Positions 1 through 8,863 of a stretch of DNA of 64,000 bases are shown in pieces (the stretch's first letter is position 1; each line of letters opens with the position of its first letter). The notes below the pieces were generated by a model. It worked only from the letters and a program-made list of their open reading frames with translations, had not been told where the DNA came from and searched no databases. The stretch is taken from the NCBI GenBank assembly GCA_934130085.1, contig CAKOXK010000001.1, forward strand, positions 248,001 to 312,000, given 5' to 3'. The DNA comes from an uncultured Clostridia bacterium (lineage in GTDB: Bacteria > Bacillota > Clostridia > TANB77 > CAG-508). A program made the translations under genes and the position numbers.

Positions 1-24
1 GAAAAGATCAAAAAGTTGGTTGTT

Positions 25-119
25 AAGTAAAAATATAAATGCAATCCTGTAAAGTAAATGCAACTTGTAAAAAAATTAGTACGTCAAGTAAAAAATTAAA
101 TGCGATTCTGCAAGGTAAA
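25..119. repeat. Imperfect direct repeat in non-coding DNA
   Basis: Two 34-nt stretches (25-58 and 86-119) match at most positions; both begin AAGTAAAAA and end with GTAAA. They lie upstream of the tRNA promoter. No function is visible. Bases 1-30 could be read as the last nine codons and stop of a gene entering from the left, but that is too short to support. Confidence 0.35.
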
Positions 120-151
120 GAAAGCTATTAAAAGAAAAATGTGAAAATTGG

Positions 152-180
152 TTGACAATGCAAAAATAATTTTGTATAAT
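152..180 (+). promoter_or_regulatory. SigA-type promoter of the tRNA gene
   Basis: TTGACA (152-157) and TATAAT (175-180) are separated by exactly 17 bp, a perfect consensus, 14 bp before the tRNA. Confidence 0.9.
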
Positions 181-194
181 AAACATTGTCAAAC

Positions 195-271
195 GGCGAT
201 GTAGCTCAGTTGGCTAGAGCATTCGGTTCATACCCGAAGTGTCAAGAGTTCGAATCTCCTCATCGCTACCA
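195..271 (+). tRNA. tRNA-Met (anticodon CAT)
   Basis: A 77-nt cloverleaf with encoded CCA. The acceptor arms GGCGATG and CATCGCT pair with one G-U at the end. The anticodon stem TTCGG/CCGAA encloses loop TTCATAC, giving CAT. The T loop is TTCGAAT, with one mismatch in the T stem. The paired 1-72 position argues against the initiator tRNA. A CAT tRNA could also be the lysidine-modified tRNA-Ile2, which sequence alone does not settle. It stands alone between its own promoter and terminator. Confidence 0.93.
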
Positions 272-283
272 ATATAAAAAATC

Positions 284-317
284 AAAACAGTATAGATTAA
301 TGTCTATACTGTTTTTT
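284..317 (+). terminator. Rho-independent terminator of the tRNA
   Basis: AACAGTATAGA pairs with TCTATACTGTT around a 6-nt loop and is followed by a T run. Confidence 0.9.
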
Positions 318-397
318 GCTTTACTGATACAAACTATAAAAGGCAATGTAGAAAAAGCTAAGCTGTACAAGAAGAAATTTATTAAATAGAACTTTAA

Positions 398-1474
398 CTA
401 TAAGTTAAAATTAAAAAAAGGAGTGCTTAGTAATAAAAATGTGTAGAGCGCTGCGATAATTCCTTGAAGAAATTTAGCACAAAGGTATTTCTTAGTTGAA
501 ACATGACTTTCATGTGCAATACCAACAACCTGGAAGAAAACAGATAAACCACCAAAGCCAATCAAAAAGGACGAAATAATCAGATTAATTGAAATGTTTT
601 TGATGTTTACTTTTGAAACTAAATTTAGTCCATTAGTAAATTCAAGAACACCAGTGAGAAATCCATTGACTAGAGTTTTATTTATATCAAAAATATTTCC
701 AATTATTGATGAAATTGAATCAAGCAAATGAAGATTTTGGCATATTGAAATAATAACAGAAAATATAGTTACAAAACCTCCAACAATAAGTACACTCTTT
801 ATGGCATTAAAAATACTATCAGACAAAGCGCTACCAATACCAGTAAGGCCAATGTCATGATTAAGCTTACGAATGTAATCTTTTCCAATGTTTGGCTCAT
901 TTGAGCTTGAAGATTTTTTTGTACTTCTAAAATTAAGTGCCATAAATAAATTCTGAAATTTATTACTGTTTCCGAAAATGATACCAACAGTAATTGCAGA
1001 AAGAATATGGCAGAAAAGCAAGCATAAACCAAGCTCAGTACTAGAGTAGAATGAAATTCCTACGGTCCCTATAATAAAAAGAGGACTACAATTATTAGTA
1101 AAGCAAAGAATACGTTCTGCCTCGTTTTTACTAATAATTTTGTTTTTATAAAGATCACAAGTAATTTTTGCACCAACAGGGCAACCAGAAATAAGCCCCA
1201 TTACAAATGGAAAAGCAGAAATTCCTGGCAAGTTAAAAATTGGTTTCATGAATTTATTACAATATTTGCTTAAATAATATGGAATGGAAGAATAACTTAA
1301 CAGATTAGATGCAACAAAAAAAGGAAAAAGCGATGGGACAACATTTGATGCCCAAAGTTTTAGACCTGATTTTGCTGCAACTAAATTACTATTAGCAAAT
1401 ATCAATAAAAACAAAGTAAAAAATAAAAATAAAATTGAAATATATTTTCTTCTTAAAATACTAAAAAATCTCAT
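398..1474 (-). CDS. ylbJ: Sporulation integral membrane protein YlbJ
   Basis: A 358-residue polytopic membrane protein of the nucleoside-recognition/Gate superfamily, close to the ~400-residue Bacillus YlbJ, which is needed for spore cortex formation. An N-terminal hydrophobic segment (residues 11-30) is followed by the family stretch GLKLWASNVVPSLFPFF (37-53) and the glycine-rich SGCPVGAKI (96-104), then NNCSPLFIIGTVG. Seven or eight hydrophobic helices are visible. It is transcribed leftward, convergent with the tRNA. In Bacillus ylbJ sits near rsmD (ylbH) and coaD; here rsmD is 58 kb away. Its presence supports a spore-forming host. The family call is firm and the role is by homology. Confidence 0.85.
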   Translation of the reverse strand: MRFFSILRRKYISILFLFFTLFLLIFANSNLVAAKSGLKLWASNVVPSLFPFFVASNLLSYSSIPYYLSKYCNKFMKPIFNLPGISAFPFVMGLISGCPVGAKITCDLYKNKIISKNEAERILCFTNNCSPLFIIGTVGISFYSSTELGLCLLFCHILSAITVGIIFGNSNKFQNLFMALNFRSTKKSSSSNEPNIGKDYIRKLNHDIGLTGIGSALSDSIFNAIKSVLIVGGFVTIFSVIISICQNLHLLDSISSIIGNIFDINKTLVNGFLTGVLEFTNGLNLVSKVNIKNISINLIISSFLIGFGGLSVFFQVVGIAHESHVSTKKYLCAKFLQGIIAALYTFLLLSTPFFNFNL

Positions 1475-1507
1475 AGTGTAATCTATGAAGAAAAAAGAAT
1501 AATATGA

Positions 1508-1705
1508 ATTAAAAGAAAAAAATATTTTTTTAGTTCTATTAGTAAAGAATATAATAGAAATAGCAATAGTTATATATTATCAACATTACCTAAGAAACAA
1601 CAGGAGTTGGTAAATAAAATTAATGTTAATTTACCCAAAGAGGAATTTATAAAAAGACTTAGATCTGCTAAAATTGATATAACTAAAAGAAATGAGGAAA
1701 GATAA
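1508..1705 (+). pseudogene. Start-less ORF, probable 3' remnant of a gene
   Basis: An open frame of 65 codons runs from just after a TGA (1505-1507) to TAA at 1703-1705. It contains no ATG, GTG or TTG at a plausible start. Its translation is protein-like (KKQQELVNKI, then EEFIKRLRSAKI) and its stop lies 2 nt before the next gene, as in an operon. I read it as the tail of a gene that lost its 5' part, or a gene using a rare ATT start. The family is not recognised. Confidence 0.35.
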
Positions 1706-1707
1706 AA

Positions 1708-2367
1708 ATGGAAATCTTTTTATGTGGGGGAAGTTCAGGAAAAAGAGCAGAACCGATTTTTGACATTTACTTAAATAATACCAATAATAGAAGTAATATT
1801 TTATACATTCCTTTAGCAATGGAGAAAGAAAAATATTCCGATTGTAAAATATGGTTTGAAAATGAAATAAAAAAGTATAGTATAAAATTTAAAATGATTG
1901 AATTGAGTAAAGAGCTAAATAATATTAATTTAAATAATTTTACACATATATTTATTGGTGGAGGAAATACATATAAACTATTGAAGGAAATAAAAGACAC
2001 AACTTTTTTTGAAAGTTTACAAAGTTATCAAGGAAAAATTTGGGGTAGCTCAGCTGGGGCTATAATATTTGGTAAAGATATAAATTCATGCAAAGTTGAA
2101 GATAAAAACAAGGTTAATATACAGGAAACAGCAGGGTATAATATTGTCAATAATTATTCTATTTTGTGCCACTTAAATAAAGAAAATTATATAAAAAATG
2201 AAAGTTACTTGAAAGAATATTCAAAAAAATTCAAAACTATATATTTACCTGAGGATGACGTTATATATATTAATAAGAATAAAGTAGAAGTATTAGGAAC
2301 TCAAAAGTATATTATTTTTGACAACGGAATTGTTTTAGAAAAACAAGAAAAAATATATACAAAGTAG
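1708..2367 (+). CDS. Peptidase S51 family protein (dipeptidase E-like)
   Basis: A 219-residue cytoplasmic class-I glutamine-amidotransferase-fold hydrolase. The glycine-rich turn GGGNTYKLL (84-92) and the nucleophile elbow GSSAGA (113-118, catalytic Ser probably 115) are the S51 landmarks. Bacterial members cleave Asp-X dipeptides or related substrates; the substrate here cannot be told. Length matches PepE (~230). A GAGGAAA ribosome site precedes the ATG, and the start is 2 nt after the stop of the remnant ORF at 1508-1705. Confidence 0.8.
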   Translation: MEIFLCGGSSGKRAEPIFDIYLNNTNNRSNILYIPLAMEKEKYSDCKIWFENEIKKYSIKFKMIELSKELNNINLNNFTHIFIGGGNTYKLLKEIKDTTFFESLQSYQGKIWGSSAGAIIFGKDINSCKVEDKNKVNIQETAGYNIVNNYSILCHLNKENYIKNESYLKEYSKKFKTIYLPEDDVIYINKNKVEVLGTQKYIIFDNGIVLEKQEKIYTK

Positions 2368-2512
2368 AATACAGTAGAACATAGTGCCAACTATAAGAAT
2401 GGATGAACAACGGGATATGAGGTAAATACTTACTGTTATTTAAGATTAAGCAAGAAATTTTAAAGCTAAGAAGTAAAATATTGTAAAATTACTGGTATAT
2501 TATTCTGTTTTA

Positions 2513-2521
2513 TGATATAAT
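2513..2521 (+). promoter_or_regulatory. Extended -10 promoter before mfd
   Basis: TGATATAAT carries the extended -10 TG one base before TATAAT. No good -35 is seen 16-18 bp upstream. It lies 33 bp before the mfd start. Confidence 0.55.
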
Positions 2522-2553
2522 ATTCACATCAAAAATAGGAGTTGTACTTAAGA

Positions 2554-5500
2554 ATGAATTACATTTTGCGAAGTTTCGCTTCTTCAAATATTTATAATAA
2601 AATAAAACAAAAACAATACCCGCTAGAAATATCGGGTATTGTTGACGTGGCAAAAGCTTCAGTTGCATCCTTAATGAAAGAAGATAACAATAATAAAATT
2701 TGCATTATAACTTATAACGAAATTCAAGCTCAAAAGATCGTAAAAGATTTGAACTATTTTGAGGAAAATGCTGTAATGTTTTTTCCTAAAAAAGAAATTT
2801 CAATTTATGACTATGATGCTGAAAGTTCAAATAGTACAAATGATAGAATCAAGGTTTTAAATTCTATTTATCAAAATAAGGCCTCAATAATTGTTACAAC
2901 AATTGAGGCTGTAATGCAGAGCATGATTTCAAAAGAGGCTTTTTTTGAAAATGTTATTGATTTGAAAAGAGGAGATGAGCTTGAATTAAATAAATTTAAA
3001 GAAAAGCTTGTCTCTCTTGGGTATAAGAGAGATGACCTCGTTGATGGTAGAATGCAATTCAGCATTAGGGGAGATATTGTTGATATAAGTCTTGATGAAA
3101 ATTTGGGAATAAGAATCGAGCTCTGGGGTGATGAAATAGATAGTATCAGAAAGTTTAAATTATCATCTCAAAGAACAATAGAAATGTGTGATAATATCAC
3201 AATATTTCCGGCAGATGAAAAAGTACTTGAGGTTAATGTTGAAACTGTATGCGAGAGAATAAGAAAGAGCTATAACAAAGAAAATAATGAAAATATTCTT
3301 GAAGATATAAGAAAAGATATTGAGCAAATTGAAAACGGAAATTATAAAGTTAAGACTGATAAATATTTTAACGAGTTTTATGAATGTTCAAATTTTCTTC
3401 AATACTTAGAGGGCTTTACAATTATACTTGATGAAAAAGAAAAAATAGAGCAAAGAGAAAAAGCCATTAAAGAGGATAATAATAATCTTATAAAAGAGCT
3501 TATGGAACGTGAAAAGTTTGTTCCAGAGGCTATTTTGAACTTGCAAAATTTTGATGGTAAAATAGATTACCAAATTCAATTAACACAAAGTGATAAATCT
3601 GTTAATAACATGCGTCTTCGTGAGGTTACAATTAATAATGGCGATATAAATGAGCTAAAACAAGAGTGCGAATATGCTAAAAAAGAGAAGAGAAAAACGA
3701 TTGTTTTAGCTGGCTCTAAAGAAAATCAAGATAAAATTGTTAAAGCAATTCCTGAAGCTATAAAAGCAGAGAAATCTGATGACGTAATGCTTAAAGATGG
3801 GGAAATAATTGTAACTGAAGGCGCTCTTTCTACAGGTTTTGAAGATAAAAGAACTAATTTATTAGTAATTAGTAGTGAAGAATTCTTTTCGAGCAAAAAG
3901 TATAAAAAAAGAGCAAATAATACTTTTACTTCTAGTGAAAAGATTGTTTTTGCTGATCTTAAAGTAAATGATTTAGTAGTTCATAGAAATTACGGTATAG
4001 GTATCTTTACAGGGGTTAAAACAATTGAAATTGACGGAATTAGAAAAGATTATATTACAATAAAATATCGTGGAGGAGATATTTTATATGTTCCAACTGA
4101 TGATCTTGATAATGTTAGAAAGTATATTGGTGGAGAAACGAATATTCAGCTTAACAAGCTTGGAACTAAAGAGTGGAAAGAAACTAAAGAAAAAGTTAAA
4201 GGTAATTTAAGGGCTGTTGCAAAAGAACTCATTGAATTGTATGCAAAAAGAGAACATTCTAAAGGATATGCTTTTTCAAAAGATACACCATGGCAAAAGG
4301 AGTTTGAGGCTGATTTTCCATATCAAGAAACGGATGATCAGTTAAGGTGTATTGAAGAAGTAAAAAAAGATATGGAATCTTCAAAACCTATGGATAGACT
4401 TTTATGTGGAGATGTTGGTTATGGAAAAACAGAAGTAGCCATTCGCGCAGCATTTAAAGCTGCAATGGATTCAAAGCAAGTATGTTACCTAGCACCAACA
4501 ACAATATTGGCAAATCAACAATATCAAGAGTTCAAAGAAAGAATGAAAAATTTTCCTGTAAGAATAGATTTACTTAATAGATTTAGAACTAGAAAACAGC
4601 AAATGGAAACAATTCAAAAATTAAAACTAGGAGAGATTGATATTGTAATTGGAACTCATAGAGTATTAAGCAAAGATGTTGAGTTTAAAGATTTAGGACT
4701 TTTAATAATAGATGAGGAGCAACGTTTCGGCGTAAAAGCAAAAGAAAAGATAAAAAAATATAAAGAAAGTATTGATGTTTTAACAATGACTGCAACACCA
4801 ATACCACGTACATTGCAACTTTCAATTGTTGGAATACGTGATATGTCTGTTATATATGAGCCACCTCAGAACAGAAGACCAATTCAAACTTATGTGTTAG
4901 AATATGATTTAGAAGTTATAAAAGAAGCAATCACAAAAGAGCTTGAAAGAGGAGGCCAGGTATTTTACATATTTAATAATGTTGAAAATATTGAAAAAAA
5001 GGCTAATGAAATTGAAGGGCTAGTACCAGAGGCAAAAGTTACATTTGCGCATGGTCAAATGACAGGTAGTCAAATTGAAGAAATAATGGAACATTTCATT
5101 GAGAAAGAATCAAATGTACTTGTTTGTACAACAATATTAGAGTCCGGAATTGATATACCAAATGCGAATACAATTATTGTAGAAAATGCTGATAGATTTG
5201 GCCTAGCTCAACTATATCAAATAAGAGGAAGAGTAGGCAGAAGCAACAAGCAAGCTTATGCTTATATAACTTACAGAAAAGACAAAATGATAAATGAAGA
5301 TGCTTCTCAAAGATTAAAAGCAATTAAAGAATTTACAGAGTTTGGTTCAGGATTTAAAATAGCAACTAGAGATTTGCAAATAAGAGGAGCCGGCAGTTTG
5401 TTTGGTGAGATTCAAAGTGGACATATTGAGCAGGTTGGTTATGATATGTATTCTAAACTTCTTGATGAAGTTATTAAAGAAACAGAAGGAAATAGTGATA

Positions 5501-5949
5501 ATAAGGAAGAGAGTCAAGAAGAAGAAATTACAATTGATGTTAATTTATCAGCATATATACCTGATAGTTACATAGAAGACTCATCTCAAAAAATTGAAAT
5601 ATACCAAGATATTGCAGCATCAAGAAATGAAGATGATGTTCAAAATGTAATTGATGAAATAATTGATAGATATGGTGATATGCCAGCTGAGGTATCAAAC
5701 TTGATTGAAATTGCAAGAATAAAAAATCTAGCACGCAAAAAGAAAATATCAAAAATCAAGCAAACTCAAATGGGAATAGTATTTACATTTACACAAAATG
5801 CTATGCTCTCACACGAAAAGATAAAAGAATTAATTGAAAAATATAAAAATGGCATTCAATTTTCAGCAAGTGCAAAACCATATATAACCCTAAAGGTTAA
5901 AAAAATAAATGCAACTCAAGAAATAAAAGAATTCTTAAAAACAATTTAA
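2554..5949 (+). CDS. mfd: Transcription-repair coupling factor Mfd
   Basis: An 1131-residue SF2 translocase that removes RNA polymerase stalled at DNA lesions and recruits UvrA. Order: UvrB-like N-terminal part (1 to ~350), CarD-like RNA-polymerase-interacting domain (~470-560, VHRNYGIGIFTG), helicase domain with Walker A GDVGYGKTE (~618) and DEEQRFGV (~718), TATPIPRTLQ, and the C-terminal TRCF domain. Length is normal (~1150). An in-frame TTG at 2542 abuts the AGGAG (2537-2541) and cannot be the start; ATG 2554 has a 12-nt spacing. The TrmH-family gene follows after 23 nt. The usual partner pth is not adjacent here (it lies at 29 kb). Confidence 0.97.
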   Translation: MNYILRSFASSNIYNKIKQKQYPLEISGIVDVAKASVASLMKEDNNNKICIITYNEIQAQKIVKDLNYFEENAVMFFPKKEISIYDYDAESSNSTNDRIKVLNSIYQNKASIIVTTIEAVMQSMISKEAFFENVIDLKRGDELELNKFKEKLVSLGYKRDDLVDGRMQFSIRGDIVDISLDENLGIRIELWGDEIDSIRKFKLSSQRTIEMCDNITIFPADEKVLEVNVETVCERIRKSYNKENNENILEDIRKDIEQIENGNYKVKTDKYFNEFYECSNFLQYLEGFTIILDEKEKIEQREKAIKEDNNNLIKELMEREKFVPEAILNLQNFDGKIDYQIQLTQSDKSVNNMRLREVTINNGDINELKQECEYAKKEKRKTIVLAGSKENQDKIVKAIPEAIKAEKSDDVMLKDGEIIVTEGALSTGFEDKRTNLLVISSEEFFSSKKYKKRANNTFTSSEKIVFADLKVNDLVVHRNYGIGIFTGVKTIEIDGIRKDYITIKYRGGDILYVPTDDLDNVRKYIGGETNIQLNKLGTKEWKETKEKVKGNLRAVAKELIELYAKREHSKGYAFSKDTPWQKEFEADFPYQETDDQLRCIEEVKKDMESSKPMDRLLCGDVGYGKTEVAIRAAFKAAMDSKQVCYLAPTTILANQQYQEFKERMKNFPVRIDLLNRFRTRKQQMETIQKLKLGEIDIVIGTHRVLSKDVEFKDLGLLIIDEEQRFGVKAKEKIKKYKESIDVLTMTATPIPRTLQLSIVGIRDMSVIYEPPQNRRPIQTYVLEYDLEVIKEAITKELERGGQVFYIFNNVENIEKKANEIEGLVPEAKVTFAHGQMTGSQIEEIMEHFIEKESNVLVCTTILESGIDIPNANTIIVENADRFGLAQLYQIRGRVGRSNKQAYAYITYRKDKMINEDASQRLKAIKEFTEFGSGFKIATRDLQIRGAGSLFGEIQSGHIEQVGYDMYSKLLDEVIKETEGNSDNKEESQEEEITIDVNLSAYIPDSYIEDSSQKIEIYQDIAASRNEDDVQNVIDEIIDRYGDMPAEVSNLIEIARIKNLARKKKISKIKQTQMGIVFTFTQNAMLSHEKIKELIEKYKNGIQFSASAKPYITLKVKKINATQEIKEFLKTI

Positions 5950-5972
5950 AAAGTGTAACGAAGAGGTAAAAA

Positions 5973-6812
5973 ATGTTAATTACGAGTAAAGACAATCAAA
6001 CAATAAAAGAGATAAAAAAGCTTAAAGAAAAAAAGTACAGAAAAGACAAGTTTATTATTGAAGGAATCAAAATGATAAAAGAGGCTATAAGTGAAGATAT
6101 AGAAATAGAATATTTAATTTTCGCTGATTTAAGCCTTAAAAAAGAAATTAATAATATAGAGAAATATAATGTACTAGAAGTAACAGAAAAAGTTTTACAA
6201 GAGCTTTCGGATGTTGTCACTCCACAAGGAGTACTTGCTGTTGTAAGAAAAAAATGTTACTCTGGAATGAAAAAAAGTGAGAAAAATAAAGAAGAGCATG
6301 AAAAAAAAGAAATTAAAGAAGATTTACTTGATAAATATAATATTGATTATAACTCAGAATATATTCTAGCACTTGATGGTTTACAAGACCCTGGAAATAT
6401 GGGAACTATAATAAGAACAGCTGATTCAGCAAACATAAAGCAAATTATAGTTTCAAAAAGCACTGTTGATTGCTATTCATCAAAAGTTATTAGGTCAACA
6501 ATGGGGGCAATATTTAGAGTAAACGTTATTGAAGTAGAAAATTTAGTAGAAACATTAAAAGAACTAAAAAACAAAGGCTTCGATATAATTTCAACATCAC
6601 TTGATACAAACAATAGTATATATGATATTAACTACAAAAAATCAGTAGTTGTAATTGGCAATGAAGCAAATGGTGTAACAAAAGAAGTGCAAGAAATATC
6701 AAATAAAAAAGTAAAGATTCCTATGCTAGGTAAAACCGAGAGTTTGAATGCATCAGTTGCTGCTGGAATAATGATATATGAATATGTAAGACAAAAAGTA
6801 GGGCAAAAGTAG
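5973..6812 (+). CDS. TrmH/SpoU-family RNA 2'-O-ribose methyltransferase
   Basis: A 279-residue SPOUT-class methyltransferase using S-adenosylmethionine. The N-terminal substrate-binding part (1-90) has the usual IIEG motif. The trefoil-knot domain shows motif 1 LDGLQDPGNMGTIIRTAD (~134-151), motif 2 VIGNEANGV (~228-236) and motif 3 SLNASVAAGIM (~256-266). Such proteins (RlmB/YsgA type) modify 23S rRNA; the exact nucleotide cannot be deduced. A charged K/E insertion at ~90-115 separates the domains. It is probably co-transcribed with mfd. Two copies of AGTAGGGCAAA in tandem span the stop codon. Confidence 0.88.
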   Translation: MLITSKDNQTIKEIKKLKEKKYRKDKFIIEGIKMIKEAISEDIEIEYLIFADLSLKKEINNIEKYNVLEVTEKVLQELSDVVTPQGVLAVVRKKCYSGMKKSEKNKEEHEKKEIKEDLLDKYNIDYNSEYILALDGLQDPGNMGTIIRTADSANIKQIIVSKSTVDCYSSKVIRSTMGAIFRVNVIEVENLVETLKELKNKGFDIISTSLDTNNSIYDINYKKSVVVIGNEANGVTKEVQEISNKKVKIPMLGKTESLNASVAAGIMIYEYVRQKVGQK

Positions 6813-6984
6813 GGCAAAAGTAGAAATAAGGAAATTTAGGCTAAAATAAGAGAAAGCGCAAAAGTATAAAGTTAAAATAAAACAAAAATACAAGGTGAGA
6901 TCAAAGCAGAAAAACAAAAGAAACGATAAGCTATAATCAAAGGTCATAACCGAAGATTTAAAGTCAATATAATGACAAATTGTC

Positions 6985-7013
6985 TTGAAATTGTAATGTA
7001 AAGCTAGTATAAT
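6985..7013 (+). promoter_or_regulatory. SigA-type promoter before aspS
   Basis: TTGAAA (6985-6990), 17-bp spacer, TATAAT (7008-7013). Confidence 0.75.
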
Positions 7014-7073
7014 GTGAATATGTAAAAGCAAGAGCACGAATTATAAGATGTAGTAATAGAAAGGATGCTTAAA

Positions 7074-8834
7074 ATGTATAGAGATCACAATTGTGGAGAA
7101 TTAAACATAAAAAATGTGAATGAAGTAGTTGAACTTGCAGGCTGGGTTCAAAGAATTAGAAACCTTGGTTCAATGATGTTTGTTGATTTAAGAGATCAAT
7201 ACGGTATTACGCAAATAGTTATTAATGATGATAAATTAAAAGAGCAAATGAATAATATATATGAAGAATCTGTTATATCAGTTAAAGGAAAAGTATCAGA
7301 AAGATCAAATAAAAATTCAAAAATTCCAACTGGTGATATAGAAGTTGTAGCCGATAAAATTGAGCTTCTTGGAAAGTGTAAAAGTACACTTCCTTTTGAA
7401 ATTAATTCTGAAAAAGTTGATATTTCAAACGTTAGAGAAGACTTACGTTTGCAATACAGATACCTTGATTTAAGAAATAACAAAATTCACAACACAATAT
7501 TACTTCGTTCAAAAATCATGAAATCAATTAGAAGAGAGATGGACGAGCTTGGTTTCACTGAAATCCAAACACCAATTTTAGCTAATTCATCACCAGAAGG
7601 TGCTAGAGACTACCTAGTTCCTAGCAGGTTGCATGCAGGTAAGTTTTATGCTTTACCACAAGCTCCTCAACAATTTAAACAATTATTAATGATATCAGGA
7701 TTTGATAAATATTATCAAATTGCACCTTGTTTTAGAGATGAAGATCCTAGAGCTGATAGAGCTCCAGGTGAATTTTATCAACTTGATATGGAAATGTGTT
7801 TTGCTACACAAGAAGATGTATTCAAAGTAATAGAAAGAATAATTCCAAGAATTTATAAAGAGCACACAGATTGGAAGGTTGATGACGGTCCATTTGTAAG
7901 AATTCCTTATAGAGAGGCTATGGAAAAGTACGGAATTGATAAACCTGATTTAAGAAATCCATTAATTATAAAAGATGCAACAGAATTATTTGTAAATACG
8001 GAGTTTAATGCGTTTAAAGGAAAAACAATTAAAGTAATAGTAGTTCCAAATGGTGCAAAAGAAGGAAGAAAATTCTTTGATTCAATGACAGAATTTGCAG
8101 TAAATGAGGCAGGAGCAAAAGGTCTTGCATGGGTAAAAGTTGATGATGATAATAACTTAACAGGTGGAATATCAAAATTTGTTTCTGACGAAATAAAAAC
8201 AGAGATAGGTGCAAAAGCAGGAGATAGTATATTCTTTATAGCTGATGAATTTAAAGCAGCTCAAAAGATTGCAGGTTTAGTCAGAATTGAACTTGGAAAA
8301 AGACTTGACTTAATCGAAAAAAATGTGTATAAATTTTGCTGGATAAATGATTTCCCAATGTATGAGTATAATGAAGATGAAGAAAAAATTGACTTCAATC
8401 ATAATCCATTTTCAATGCCACAAGGTGGATTAGAAGCACTTGAAACGAAGAATCCACTTGATATTTTAGCATATCAATATGACTTGGTTTGCAATGGATA
8501 TGAGGTCGCATCAGGAGCGGTTAGAAATCATAATCCTGAAATTATGGTAAAAGCATTTGAAATAGCAGGTTATACTGAAGAAGATGTAAAGAAAAAGTTT
8601 GGAGCTTTATACACAGCTTTTCAATATGGTACACCACCACATGCTGGAATTGCTCCAGGACTTGATAGAATGGTAATGCTTATAGCTGATACTGATAATA
8701 TCAGAGAAGTAATTGCATTCCCAAAGAATAAGAAGGCAAGAGATGTTATGATGAATGCTCCAAGTAAAGTAACTGATAAGCAATTAAGAGATGTTCATAT
8801 AAAAGTAACCGAAGAAGAAAATGAAGATGAATAA
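7074..8834 (+). CDS. aspS: Aspartyl-tRNA synthetase
   Basis: A 586-residue class II synthetase charging tRNA-Asp. It has the N-terminal OB-fold anticodon-binding domain (1-110), class II motif 2 FRDEDPRADR followed by EFYQLDMEM, the bacterial GAD insertion (~300-420), and motif 3 GIAPGLDRMVM near the C terminus. Length fits the bacterial type (~590). Of two in-frame ATGs the second (7074) is chosen because the GAAAGGA site (7058-7064) abuts the first (7065) and is 9 nt from the second. Whether it also charges tRNA-Asn depends on a GatCAB system not seen here. It leads the aspS-ftsZ operon. Confidence 0.97.
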   Translation: MYRDHNCGELNIKNVNEVVELAGWVQRIRNLGSMMFVDLRDQYGITQIVINDDKLKEQMNNIYEESVISVKGKVSERSNKNSKIPTGDIEVVADKIELLGKCKSTLPFEINSEKVDISNVREDLRLQYRYLDLRNNKIHNTILLRSKIMKSIRREMDELGFTEIQTPILANSSPEGARDYLVPSRLHAGKFYALPQAPQQFKQLLMISGFDKYYQIAPCFRDEDPRADRAPGEFYQLDMEMCFATQEDVFKVIERIIPRIYKEHTDWKVDDGPFVRIPYREAMEKYGIDKPDLRNPLIIKDATELFVNTEFNAFKGKTIKVIVVPNGAKEGRKFFDSMTEFAVNEAGAKGLAWVKVDDDNNLTGGISKFVSDEIKTEIGAKAGDSIFFIADEFKAAQKIAGLVRIELGKRLDLIEKNVYKFCWINDFPMYEYNEDEEKIDFNHNPFSMPQGGLEALETKNPLDILAYQYDLVCNGYEVASGAVRNHNPEIMVKAFEIAGYTEEDVKKKFGALYTAFQYGTPPHAGIAPGLDRMVMLIADTDNIREVIAFPKNKKARDVMMNAPSKVTDKQLRDVHIKVTEEENEDE

Positions 8835-8863
8835 TAAATAGATGAAAGAGAGGAAAAAGGCAA

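Noticed and set aside
1..30. Tail of a gene entering from the left edge
   Set aside because: Nine codons and a stop are too few to support a call.
186..389. Open frame of 67 codons across the tRNA gene
   Set aside because: It reads through the tRNA and its terminator; no ribosome site.
799..1032. Reverse-strand frame inside ylbJ and many similar frames inside mfd, ftsZ, pgk, mutL and others
   Set aside because: Shadows of confident genes in other frames, without ribosome sites or family features.
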